This document shows positions 42,307 to 52,641 of a stretch of 64,000 nucleotides of DNA, piece by piece. The notes under the pieces are model-generated. The model was not told the origin of the DNA and did not search any database. It saw nothing but the letters and a program-made list of their open reading frames with translations. Location: contig NZ_FNZB01000002.1 in assembly GCF_900109205.1 (NCBI RefSeq), positions 1-64,000 on the forward strand, in the 5' to 3' direction. A program made the position numbers and the translations under genes. The DNA is from Sphingomonas sp. OV641 (GTDB taxonomy: Bacteria > Pseudomonadota > Alphaproteobacteria > Sphingomonadales > Sphingomonadaceae). Positions within the stretch are counted from its first letter, which is position 1; every line of letters begins with the position of its first letter.

Positions 42307-43059
42307 TTAATCGATGTAAATGCCGACGACCTTCCAGGCACCGTCCTCCCGGCTAAGCGACAAGGTTTCGGTTGCGCCGGGCTTGTTGGCGAAGTCGGTG
42401 CGGAATTGGACGGTGCGATAGCCATTTGGCGGAGCCGGCGTGTCCACGTCGCTGAGCAGCGTGCGCGACAGCACGGCGCCGAGCGGCACGCGCGCCTTTT
42501 CGGACGCCGACTGCCAGTTCGCGACGCTGTTGACCGACCGGAACGATTTCGCCGTCCCGGCCCAGCTTGACTGCCAATCGGCATTGTCGACCAGCGCCAG
42601 CCAATCACGCGCGGCCTTCGAAACGGGGGTTTCCGCCACAGCGTTCGAGCTTGTCGCGGCGGATGATTCCGGTGCCTGCACGGGTGCGATGATAGAAAGC
42701 AGAACGGCAGCGATTGCGATCATGATGGTTCCTCCTGCTGCCCAGACCAGCCGGCGCGGCAATCGCGACGACGGTGAGGGCTGGGATCCGAGTTGATCGC
42801 CCGGCACGAACCCGGCAGCCCCGATCGGCATGTCCGCGATGATTTCGGGGGCCGGCCCCTCGGCCTCGCGCAGCAGCCGCGCCGCTTCCTTGCTGCTCGA
42901 TACGGAGAGCTTGCGCCGCGCATCGCGCAGCCGTTCGTTGATGGTGTGAACCGACAGGCCGAAATGCCGCGCGAGCGATTTGGCGTCATGGCCGACGAGA
43001 AGCAGACGCAGGGTCTGCTTCTCCTTCTCCGTCAGCGCATCGTACCCCTCGATCATCAT
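42307..43059 (-). CDS. Membrane-tethered HTH regulator with DUF4019 sensor-like domain
   Basis: A roughly 250-residue protein in three parts: an N-terminal LuxR-type helix-turn-helix (ALTEKEKQTLRLLLVGHDAK, SLARHFGLSVHTINERL, about residues 8-70), a transmembrane helix (LVWAAGGTIMIAIAAVLLSI, about 105-125), and a periplasmic DUF4019 domain (about 145-250) ending in KVVGIYID. This is a one-component ToxR-like architecture, in which a membrane protein binds DNA directly. The ATG at 43059 is chosen; TTG at 43080 is also open. The upstream 247 bp hold no other gene. Confidence 0.75.
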   Translation of the reverse strand: MMIEGYDALTEKEKQTLRLLLVGHDAKSLARHFGLSVHTINERLRDARRKLSVSSSKEAARLLREAEGPAPEIIADMPIGAAGFVPGDQLGSQPSPSSRLPRRLVWAAGGTIMIAIAAVLLSIIAPVQAPESSAATSSNAVAETPVSKAARDWLALVDNADWQSSWAGTAKSFRSVNSVANWQSASEKARVPLGAVLSRTLLSDVDTPAPPNGYRTVQFRTDFANKPGATETLSLSREDGAWKVVGIYID

Positions 43060-43306
43060 ATCCGTCGTCAGCTGACCCAAAGTCAGCCAACGCTAGGGTA
43101 TCGCTCCACTGCCCGCGACCCCCAAAAGGCTTGTACCCCCAGCGAAAATGCGGGCCTGCGCACATGTGCAGGGCGGATCGCACGTGCTTCCGGCCTGATT
43201 GTAGCCACTAAACGGCTCATCCCATCATGCCCGGCTCGTACCGACATCCACGGTGACGCGAACCTCAATGCAACGCAGGCACGAGGCCCCGACAGTGACG
43301 CTCCCG

Positions 43307-45346
<2,040 letters not shown>

Positions 45347-45403
45347 ATGCGGGCAATTCTAAGGTGTTTGGCGGCTAAGGTAAAGCCGGGCGCCAAGATG
45401 TGG

Positions 45404-45429
45404 CCCGGACGGCTTGCCGGCCGTCCGGG
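45404..45429 (-). terminator. Hairpin after the first ferritin-like gene
   Basis: CCCGGACGGC (45404-45413) and GCCGTCCGGG (45420-45429) form a perfect 10-bp stem with a 6-nt loop just downstream of the stop at 45438 (minus strand). There is no T-run, so strength is uncertain. Confidence 0.5.
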
Positions 45430-45437
45430 TGGAACGC

Positions 45438-46400
45438 TCAGTTTGCGGCGCTGGTCTTCAGATCGCCGTTGAGTCCCGCCGGGAAGAACCCGCCGGCCGA
45501 AACGGACGCCTTGTTCAGGTACAGCACGTTCAGCACCGCCGGACTTGAGCGGCTGTATGCGATGCCGTTGCCGTCAGCAGGCGTGATGTTCGCCGCGCCA
45601 TCGATCGCGACATTCTGATCGAGGTCGCGGCTGCCATCCAGTGCGTCCCGCGCATCGCTGAACCGACCGGCCAGGGTACGCAGCGTCGCATTGGTGAACA
45701 GCGCCGTGCGGATCAGGCCCGCATGGTAGCTGTGCGCGCCAAGCAGGCCGAAGAAACCGGTGCGCGTGGTGCCGAGATTGATCAGCGGCTGCAGGCCCTT
45801 GTACGCGGTGACGATCACGTCTTGCAGGAAGAACGCGCCCAGTAAGAAGTTGCCGTCGCCCGAATAAGGATTGAACGCTTCGCCGAGCGCCGTGGAGAAC
45901 GGGCCGTCCGCCGCGCCGGAAATGTTGATCGCCGGCTGCGCCACCGCCTCGGCCGTGATGATGCCGCGCAGATAGGCAATGCGGCGCTGCGATTCAGCGG
46001 CGATCTCGCGCGCGCAGGCGGCGGTGAACGGGTCGCTGAACGACACGGGCGCGCCGCCCGTCACTACCCCCGGCGTACCGGTGCCGGTCAGCAGATCGGC
46101 GGGAACGCTCGCGCCGGTCGTGGCATAGGCGAAATATTGCGCCTGCAGATATTCAAGCTGAAGCGCGAAGTTGAGCGCGGCGCGATCGGCATTGCTCGTC
46201 GAGGTCGCCGTTGGGGTCGGCGTTGGCGTTGGATCCGGATCGGGATCCGAATCATCATCGTCACCGCCACAGGCAGACAGCAGCGCAAGGCCGCCCGCGG
46301 CGATGGATGCGCCGCCGGCAAGCTGAAGGAAGCGGCGGCGCTCCGCCTGCCGATCGGCGGTGGGTTCGGGCGGCTGCGGCAGGGTGTCGAGGTCGGTCAT
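45438..46400 (-). CDS. Ferritin-like domain Tat lipoprotein
   Basis: A 320-residue exported protein with a ferritin-like four-helix domain of the Ferritin_2 type (desiccation-related PCC13-62 family). The N-terminus carries a Tat-like twin arginine (RRRFLQLAGG), a hydrophobic stretch and a lipobox (LLSACG), then a D/P/T-rich linker. The domain starts with LNFALQLEYLQAQYFAYA, where Glu and Tyr/Phe residues are typical, and ends near FFPAGLNGDL. Iron binding cannot be confirmed because the full carboxylate set is not clear. It is a paralog of the upstream gene (46448-47416). ATG at 46400. Confidence 0.8.
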   Translation of the reverse strand: MTDLDTLPQPPEPTADRQAERRRFLQLAGGASIAAGGLALLSACGGDDDDSDPDPDPTPTPTPTATSTSNADRAALNFALQLEYLQAQYFAYATTGASVPADLLTGTGTPGVVTGGAPVSFSDPFTAACAREIAAESQRRIAYLRGIITAEAVAQPAINISGAADGPFSTALGEAFNPYSGDGNFLLGAFFLQDVIVTAYKGLQPLINLGTTRTGFFGLLGAHSYHAGLIRTALFTNATLRTLAGRFSDARDALDGSRDLDQNVAIDGAANITPADGNGIAYSRSSPAVLNVLYLNKASVSAGGFFPAGLNGDLKTSAAN

Positions 46401-46447
46401 GGCGAATGGTCCTGGAAACAAGGGAAACAAGCGAGGCGGGCGGCGCC

Positions 46448-47416
46448 TCAGCTCGTCGCGGTGGACTTGATCGTGCCGTTGACCCCGGCGGTGAAGAAGC
46501 CGCCGCTCGTGGCAGTCCCGCTGTTCAGATACAGGACGTTGAGCACCTGCTGCGGCGTCCGGCTGATGGCGAGGCCATTGGCGTTCAGCGGCGCGACATT
46601 GGCGATCGCATCGCCCGATGCGGAGGCGGTTGGCCGCACCCCCTGGTCCAGATCGGTCGTGGCGCCATCCAGCGTGTCACGCGCGCCGGAGATCGCCTCC
46701 GTCGCATCGATCAGCGACGGGGTGCTCAGCCCGCGGCGATAGAGCAGAGCGCGCAGGGCGGCGGCATGGTGCGCCTCCACTGCCATCATCCCGCCGACCG
46801 CTTCCACATAAGCGGAAGTGGTGATCAGCCCCATGATGCCGCCATAAGCCGTGACGCTCACGTCCTTCAGCATGAATGCGGCGAGCAGGAAATTGTCCTC
46901 GCTGGCATAAGGATCGAACGACTGGGCGTTGCCGATCATCGCGGCCGCGCGGGCGAGGCCGCTGAACGCATTGGCGGCGGCGGAGCCGAGGTCGATCGCG
47001 GGCTGTGCCACGGCATAGGAGGTCGTCAGCGAGCTGCGCAGGAAGCGGACATGCGCCAGGCCGTCGGCGGCCATTTCCTTCGCGATGGAAGCGAGCGCGG
47101 CGTCGCCGAATGACACCGCCCGCGCCCCCGTCGCCACGCCGGCCGTGCCGCTGCCCGAAATGTCGTCAGCCGCCAGCACCGCGCCGCCGGTCGCCACCGA
47201 GAAGAAGTTCGCTTGCAGATATTCGACGTTCAGAATGAAGTTCAGCACGTCGAGTTCGGTGGCCACCGTCTGCGCCGCCGCCGGCTGCGTCGTGAGCGCG
47301 AGTGCGCCGGCACCGACCGCTGCCGCGCCAAAGGCAGTGGCAAAGAAGGCACGTCGATCGGCGCGCTGCGGCCCGCGCGCCTCCGGCGTCTCGATCAACG
47401 TTTCCGTCTGCGACAT
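46448..47416 (-). CDS. Ferritin-like domain Tat protein (paralog)
   Basis: A 322-residue paralog of the downstream gene. A Tat signal peptide (RRAFFATAFGAAAVGAGALAL, with AAAQ as cleavage region) precedes a Ferritin_2-type domain with LNFILNVEYLQANFFSVA, AHVRFLRSSL, VTAYGGIMGL and a C-terminal VLNVLYLNSGTATSGGFF. It has no lipobox, so it would be a soluble periplasmic protein, in contrast to its anchored partner. The ATG at 47416 has AAGGAAG nearby. The two genes are 47 bp apart and probably co-transcribed. Confidence 0.8.
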   Translation of the reverse strand: MSQTETLIETPEARGPQRADRRAFFATAFGAAAVGAGALALTTQPAAAQTVATELDVLNFILNVEYLQANFFSVATGGAVLAADDISGSGTAGVATGARAVSFGDAALASIAKEMAADGLAHVRFLRSSLTTSYAVAQPAIDLGSAAANAFSGLARAAAMIGNAQSFDPYASEDNFLLAAFMLKDVSVTAYGGIMGLITTSAYVEAVGGMMAVEAHHAAALRALLYRRGLSTPSLIDATEAISGARDTLDGATTDLDQGVRPTASASGDAIANVAPLNANGLAISRTPQQVLNVLYLNSGTATSGGFFTAGVNGTIKSTATS

Positions 47417-47621
47417 CGCGGCTTCCTTCTTCTTTCTACGCGCACCGGGCGGCAAACACCCCAGCCCCGTGCCTAATCGGTTTCGCTGTCCGTTCCCTGA
47501 ACGGATCGACAGGAACGCGCTAGCGGGAAAGTGCGCGCAAGGAAATGCGATGCTTGGCCGCGGGGATCGCTATCCACGCGCCGAACAGGCGCCGCCCTGT
47601 TGCGGCGGGACAGCGACAGGG

Positions 47622-47903
47622 TCAGGCGGGTGACAGGCCGTCATCCGCTTGCCGGCGCATCGTTTCCGCCAGCAGCCAGGTCCGCAGCGCGCTGGCCAGA
47701 TTGGGGGGATCGGCTGCGCCGATGCGCACGGCGTCGATTTCCGCGACCAGCGCGGACAACGGCAATCGACGCGCAGCCGCCGCCTGTTCCAACGCATGCC
47801 AGAACAAGGGTTCAAGGCTGATCGAGGTAGGATGGCCGGCGATGGTGATCGATCGCTTGACGGGCCCGGCGAACCCGCCGTGTGGCGGCCGGATATCGAT
47901 CAT
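47622..47903 (-). CDS. Ribbon-helix-helix domain protein
   Basis: A 93-residue protein with the ribbon-helix-helix signature used by small DNA-binding dimers: VKRSITIAGHPTSISLEPLFWHALEQAAAARRLPLSAL (a strand with SITI, then two helices). Proteins of this kind in Alphaproteobacteria are annotated as ribbon-helix-helix (RHH_4) proteins. The target is unknown. ATG at 47903. Confidence 0.75.
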   Translation of the reverse strand: MIDIRPPHGGFAGPVKRSITIAGHPTSISLEPLFWHALEQAAAARRLPLSALVAEIDAVRIGAADPPNLASALRTWLLAETMRRQADDGLSPA

Positions 47904-48037
47904 GACGACCGCCCCGCCCGTCCGTCCTCAGCGGGTGGTCGACGCTCGTCCATGCGACCGCTGGGTGCGCGATGATCCGTCCGCTTCATGGTCATGATCT
48001 GACGGGCGTCGGAGCATCGCGCAACCGGCGACAATGC

Positions 48038-48310
48038 CTATTCGAGGTCGGATTCGCTCACCACGATCGGATTTGCGTCCGAATTCCGGCTCAGTGCGGA
48101 CAGTGCCGCTTCGGTCACCTGATCGATGAAGCGGTTGAACATGTCGACCGCATCGCCGTCCGGGCGATCGCCGCTCAACGCTTCCAGCAGGTCATATTGG
48201 ACGGCGAATTCGTAATCGTCGCCATCGACCTCGCCGGTGAACTCCACGAGCTCGGCGTCGATGTTGTCGAGAACGGAACTGGTATCGATCTCCAACTGGC
48301 CGTCTGCCAT
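48038..48310 (-). CDS. Small hypothetical protein (DUF1488-like pattern)
   Basis: A 90-residue acidic soluble protein (many Asp/Glu). The layout of beta strands, a DMFNRFIDQVTEAALSAL helix and a final strand is similar to DUF1488 proteins, but I am not sure of that family. The ATG at 48310 has GAAGGAAG nearby. It is in the same orientation as the next small gene, 33 bp away. Confidence 0.6.
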   Translation of the reverse strand: MADGQLEIDTSSVLDNIDAELVEFTGEVDGDDYEFAVQYDLLEALSGDRPDGDAVDMFNRFIDQVTEAALSALSRNSDANPIVVSESDLE

Positions 48311-48343
48311 CAGCTACTTCCTTCTGTTTGGATACGTCGCCGG

Positions 48344-48613
48344 TCAGGCCGGCAGGCGTCGCGCGAGATCGCCGATAGCTTCGCCGACGAACGTGTCGAG
48401 GGGCATGCCGGCTTCCAGGTGGATCGGCCGCTCAAGGGTCAGCACCGCCTCTCCCTTCATGCCTTGCTCCAGTTGCAGCCACGCACGCACGGCCGCCTCG
48501 AGGTTGGTGACTTCGGGCACTTCTTCTCCCCCGCGCGTCACGTTTTCGAGCGAGGCACTCATCTTCCAGTCTATCGAGGGGTCGAGTGCATCGCCCCAGG
48601 TGGCTTCCGCCAT
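48344..48613 (-). CDS. Small hypothetical protein
   Basis: An 89-residue soluble protein that begins MAEATWGDAL. It contains amphipathic helices (NLEAAVRAWLQLEQGM) and a C-terminal DTFVGEAIGDLARRL helix. I do not recognise the family. The ATG at 48613 is preferred over the frame open to 48733, whose translation is Arg/His-rich. Its position just upstream of the acidic small protein on the same strand suggests one transcript. Confidence 0.6.
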   Translation of the reverse strand: MAEATWGDALDPSIDWKMSASLENVTRGGEEVPEVTNLEAAVRAWLQLEQGMKGEAVLTLERPIHLEAGMPLDTFVGEAIGDLARRLPA

Positions 48614-48774
48614 GCTGCGTCTCCCGCGCCGATTCCGGTACTGCCCCCCAATCGCCGGAACCTGCAGGAGGGTTCCCGTCGGCGCGCAATGCGCGCGCCG
48701 CCGGTGGTGCTGGCCGCGCGGCACGCCATGCACTAGGGGCGGCGCTTATGGACCATGCGCAAAGAGGATTTCAG

Positions 48775-50826
48775 ATGACGCGGCATCTTCCATGGATCGC
48801 GCTGGCGCTTGTCGGAGCCGGCAGCCTGGGGGTGGTCGCCACCGTCCGCGGCGAGCCGGTCAATGCGCTGTGGATCGTCGCCGCCGCTGTGTCCGTCTAT
48901 CTGGTTGCTTACCGCTACTACGCCCTGTTCATCGCCCGCGCCGTGGTCGGCATCGATCCGTCGCGCCCCACCCCTGCTGTTCGCCGTGCCGACGGGCTGG
49001 ATTATGTGGCCACCGACCGCCGCGTCCTGTTCGGCCACCATTTCGCCGCCATTGCCGGTGCCGGCCCGCTGGTCGGCCCGGTGCTCGCGGCACAGATGGG
49101 CTATCTGCCAGGCACGCTCTGGATCCTCGCGGGCGTGGTACTGGCGGGCGCGGTGCAGGATTTCATGGTCCTGTTCATTTCCATGCGCCGCGACGGCAAG
49201 TCGCTGGGTGAGCTCGTCCGCATGGAGATGGGCGCGGTGCCCGGCACCATCGCGCTGGTCGGCGCCTTCATGATCATGGTCATCATTCTGGCCGTGCTGG
49301 CGCTGATCGTGGTGCGTGCGCTGGCGGAAAGCCCGTGGGGGCTGTTCACCGTTATCGCCACCGTGCCGCTTGCGATGCTGATGGGCGCCTACACCCGCTG
49401 GATCCGCCCCGGCGCGATCGGCGAAGTGTCAGTGATCGGCTTCATCGGCCTGATCGCGGCGATCATCTTCGGGCAAAATGTGGCGGAAAGCGCCACCTGG
49501 GCGCCGATCTTCACGCTGACACCGGTGCAGCTGTGCTTCGGTCTGATCGTGTACGGCGCAGTCGCCTCCCTGCTGCCCGTGTGGCTGCTGCTTGCGCCGC
49601 GTGACTATCTGTCCACGTTCCTCAAGATCGGCGCGATCGCGGCGCTCGCGATCGGCATCGTCGTGCTCGCCCCGCCGCTGCGCATGCCGGCGCTGACCGA
49701 GTTTGCCTTCAGCGGCACCGGCCCGGTCTGGGCTGGGCCGCTGTTCCCGTTCCTGTTCATCACCATCGCATGCGGCGCGGTCTCCGGCTTCCACGCGCTG
49801 ATCAGCAGCGGCACCACGCCCAAGCTGATCGCCAGCGAGGGTGATGCGCCGTTCATCGGCTATGGCGCGATGCTGATGGAAAGCGCGGTCGCGATCATGG
49901 CGCTGATCGCGGCCTCGATCCTCGACCCCGGTATCTATTTCGCGATGAACACGCCCGCCGCGATCACCGGCGGCGATCCCGCGACGGCGGCGGCGGCAAT
50001 CACCGCGATGGGCTTTCCGGTCTCCGCCGACACGCTCGCCACCACTGCGCGCGAAGTTGGGGAAACGACCATCGTCAGCCGTGCGGGCGGCGCGCCCACG
50101 CTGGCGGTGGCGATGGCGGAGATCTTCAGCAACGTGCTGGGCGGGCCTGGCATGAAAGCCTTCTGGTACCATTTCGCGATCCTGTTCGAGGCGTTGTTCA
50201 TCCTCACCGCCGTCGATGCCGGCACGCGGTCGGGCCGCTTCATGCTGCAGGACCTGCTCGGGTTGGTGAGCCCGCGTTTCAAGGAGACGTCCAGCTTCGT
50301 GCCCGGGCTGGTCGCGACATTGATCTGCGTCGGAGCCTGGGGCTTCTTCCTCTATCAGGGGGTCACCGATCCACTCGGCGGGGTGAACACGCTTTGGCCG
50401 CTGTTCGGCATCTCCAATCAGATGCTCGCGGCGGTTGCGCTGATGCTGGCAACGGTGGTGCTGGTGCGGATGAAGCGCGATCGCTTCGCCTGGGTGACGA
50501 TCGTACCGGCGGCGTGGCTTGTCCTGTGCACCGGCACGGCGGGGCTGATGAAGCTGTTCCACCCCGATCCGAAGATCGGCTTCCTCGCCCATGCCGAGGT
50601 GTTTTCGGACGCTATCGCGCGCGGCGAGGTGCTGAAGCCTGCCGCCTCCATGGCGGAGATGGGCCGCATCGTCTTCAACGACCGGATCGACGCCGGGCTG
50701 TGCGCGCTGTTCCTCGCCGTAGTGGCCGCCATTCTGGTCTATACGGTGCGCACCTGCCTCGCCGCGCGCCGTCTCGCCCGGCCAAGCGCGACGGAGATCC
50801 CGCCGGCTCTGGGTGTCGCGCGGTGA
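48775..50826 (+). CDS. cstA: Carbon starvation protein A family transporter (CstA)
   Basis: A 683-residue integral membrane protein with about 16 helices. CstA-type signature stretches are RRVLFGHHFAAIAGAGPLVGPVLAAQMGYLPGTLW, QDFMVLFISMRRDGKSLGEL, SGFHALISSGTTPKLI and DAGTRSGRFMLQDLLG. CstA proteins take up peptides or pyruvate during carbon shortage. The ATG at 48775 has an AGAGGA ribosome site. Its TGA overlaps the GTG of the YbdD-like gene, a pairing typical of the family. Confidence 0.92.
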   Translation: MTRHLPWIALALVGAGSLGVVATVRGEPVNALWIVAAAVSVYLVAYRYYALFIARAVVGIDPSRPTPAVRRADGLDYVATDRRVLFGHHFAAIAGAGPLVGPVLAAQMGYLPGTLWILAGVVLAGAVQDFMVLFISMRRDGKSLGELVRMEMGAVPGTIALVGAFMIMVIILAVLALIVVRALAESPWGLFTVIATVPLAMLMGAYTRWIRPGAIGEVSVIGFIGLIAAIIFGQNVAESATWAPIFTLTPVQLCFGLIVYGAVASLLPVWLLLAPRDYLSTFLKIGAIAALAIGIVVLAPPLRMPALTEFAFSGTGPVWAGPLFPFLFITIACGAVSGFHALISSGTTPKLIASEGDAPFIGYGAMLMESAVAIMALIAASILDPGIYFAMNTPAAITGGDPATAAAAITAMGFPVSADTLATTAREVGETTIVSRAGGAPTLAVAMAEIFSNVLGGPGMKAFWYHFAILFEALFILTAVDAGTRSGRFMLQDLLGLVSPRFKETSSFVPGLVATLICVGAWGFFLYQGVTDPLGGVNTLWPLFGISNQMLAAVALMLATVVLVRMKRDRFAWVTIVPAAWLVLCTGTAGLMKLFHPDPKIGFLAHAEVFSDAIARGEVLKPAASMAEMGRIVFNDRIDAGLCALFLAVVAAILVYTVRTCLAARRLARPSATEIPPALGVAR

Positions 50827-51002
50827 GCCTGCTGTCGCGCCTGGCGCAGACCGCGCGGCTGATGGTCGGCATGCCGGACTACGATGCCTATTGCCGGCAC
50901 GTCGCAGACCACCATCCCGGCGCCACGCCGATGACGCGGGCGGAATTCTTCCGCGATCGCCAGCAGGCCCGCTACGGCAGCGGCGGCGGACGGTGTTGCT
51001 AG
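50823..51002 (+). CDS. YbdD/YjiX family small protein
   Basis: A 59-residue protein of the YbdD/YjiX (DUF466) family, always next to cstA-like genes. It shows RLAQTARLMVGMPDYDAYCRHVADHHPG and MTRAEFFRDRQQARYG, the family core. The GTG start overlaps the cstA stop (GTGA). It probably regulates or assembles the transporter; its role is unproven. Confidence 0.88.
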   Translation: MSLLSRLAQTARLMVGMPDYDAYCRHVADHHPGATPMTRAEFFRDRQQARYGSGGGRCC

Positions 51003-51012
51003 CCCCTTTCCG

Positions 51013-51073
51013 TTCGCACTGAGCTTGTCGAGGTACGTGCCAGGAACACCCCCTTCGACAGGCTCAGAGCGAA
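51013..51073. repeat. Inverted gagcttgtcga dispersed repeat between convergent genes
   Basis: The left arm TTCGCACTGAGCTTGTCGAGG (51013-51033) and right arm, inverse of TTCGCTCTGAGCCTGTCGAAGG (51051-51073), can form a long hairpin between the YbdD-like and trehalase stops. This motif recurs in the window near 2345 and 61534-61610 and is a known sphingomonad intergenic element. It may serve as a two-way terminator. Confidence 0.6.
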
Positions 51074-51085
51074 AGGCCGAGGTAG

Positions 51086-52639
51086 TCACAGATCCGGATA
51101 ACGTTCCAGGATTGCGCTGGTCACGCCATTGGTCCAGCCGAAGCCGTCCTGCGTCGGATATTCCCCGCCGCCGCCGGGCTTGCGCTCCTCAATGTCATAT
51201 TTCTCCAGCATCTTGCCCGTCTCGGCATAGGTGGTGGAAACGGTGTCCAGCCAGCGCTTCGCGATCTCGCGCGCCAGCTCACCTTGCGCGTTCTTCTCCA
51301 GCCCGGCGATCGCCACCCATTGCAGCGGCGCCCAGCCATTGGGCGAATCCCATTGCTGGCCGGTGCGCACCGGCGTGGTGCGCAGGCCACCCGTCGCCAG
51401 CAGATCGCGGCGGACGCTTGCGGCAACGGCCGCCGCCTGCTGCGGCGAGGCTGCGCCCGCGAATAGCGGGTAAAGCGTGGCGGCCGAGATGCGCGGCGTG
51501 GGCTTGCGCGTCATCCGGTCCCAATCGGCGTAGCGCCCTTGCCCGGCGACCCAGAAATAGCGGTTCAGCGCGGCGCGACGCTTGTTCGCCAATGCCGCGA
51601 ACGACGCAGCGCCCGCCTGATCCCCTGCGGCTGCGCTGCGCCTGGCGATCGCTTCCTCCATGATCAGCATCAGGCTGTTGAGATCGACCGGCACGATCTC
51701 GGTCGTCCGAATGGAGGCGAGCCGCTGCGGATCGGAAAGCCAGCGGCTGCTATAATCCCAGCCGCTCTCCGCCCCCGCCCGCAGGTGGCGGTACATTTCC
51801 TCCGCCGGACGGCTGGGGTCTTCCTTGGCGGTGATCAGATCCTCGGCGAAGCTTTCATCGCGCGGCAGCGGGCGATCATCCCAATAACGGTTCAGCAGCG
51901 TGCCGTCGGGCATCCGCACCACGCGGTCGCACGCCCCGCTCGAATCGAGGCACGACGCGCCCTTCATCCAATAGGCATGTTCTTTCTTCAGCGCCGCCAG
52001 CCGCTTCGCCGCGGTCGCGGGATCGGTGTCCTTCGACAGGTCCAGCATTGCCGCGTAGAAAGGCGGCTGCGATCGGCCGAGGTAGTAAGTGCGCATTCCG
52101 TTGGGGATATGGCCGTACCGCTCGATCGTGTCGGTGAAGTTCGCCAGCATGGATTCCACCAAAGGCTGCTGCCCATCGACGGCGAGGCCCAGCATGGTGA
52201 AATAGCTGTCCCAATAATACATCTCGCGGAAGCGGCCGCCCGGGACGACATAGGGATGGGGCATCGGAAGCAGCGAGGAACCCGCGACCTGCTCGTCCGG
52301 CTGGCGCACCAGCATCGGCCACAGGTTCCGGATATGGCGCCGTAGGTCCGTCGCGCCGCGATCGTTGACACCCGGGACGGTGAAGTTGGCGAGCACGAAG
52401 CTGCGCAGCGCTTCCGGCGTGGCCGGCCGCTCACGGCGATAATCCGCCATGATCGCCTGCGGGTCGCGCTTGGGCGCGGCATCGGCGAAGGTCTTGCCAT
52501 CCGGGAAGAGGCGGCCGGTCTGCACCGCGCTGAACAGGTCGCCGTACAGCGCCGCCGGCGACTGCTGCGCGCCCAGCGGTTCCGCGACCAGCGCGCATAC
52601 CGCCAGCGATGTCCCGACCAGCGAATGCCAAAGCTTCAT
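51086..52639 (-). CDS. treA: Periplasmic trehalase (GH37)
   Basis: A 517-residue glycoside hydrolase family 37 enzyme that splits trehalose into two glucose units. Signature 1, PGGRFREMYYWDSYF, is near residue 155, and signature 2, QWDSPNGWAPLQW, near 420; the Glu and Asp catalytic residues lie in these conserved regions (EIVPVDLNS and FGWTNGV as further family stretches). An N-terminal signal peptide ends near ALVAEPLGAQ, so it acts in the periplasm. The ATG at 52639 lies 2 nt after the stop of the upstream alpha/beta hydrolase. It may share a transcript with that gene. Confidence 0.93.
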   Translation of the reverse strand: MKLWHSLVGTSLAVCALVAEPLGAQQSPAALYGDLFSAVQTGRLFPDGKTFADAAPKRDPQAIMADYRRERPATPEALRSFVLANFTVPGVNDRGATDLRRHIRNLWPMLVRQPDEQVAGSSLLPMPHPYVVPGGRFREMYYWDSYFTMLGLAVDGQQPLVESMLANFTDTIERYGHIPNGMRTYYLGRSQPPFYAAMLDLSKDTDPATAAKRLAALKKEHAYWMKGASCLDSSGACDRVVRMPDGTLLNRYWDDRPLPRDESFAEDLITAKEDPSRPAEEMYRHLRAGAESGWDYSSRWLSDPQRLASIRTTEIVPVDLNSLMLIMEEAIARRSAAAGDQAGAASFAALANKRRAALNRYFWVAGQGRYADWDRMTRKPTPRISAATLYPLFAGAASPQQAAAVAASVRRDLLATGGLRTTPVRTGQQWDSPNGWAPLQWVAIAGLEKNAQGELAREIAKRWLDTVSTTYAETGKMLEKYDIEERKPGGGGEYPTQDGFGWTNGVTSAILERYPDL

Positions 52640-52641
52640 CG

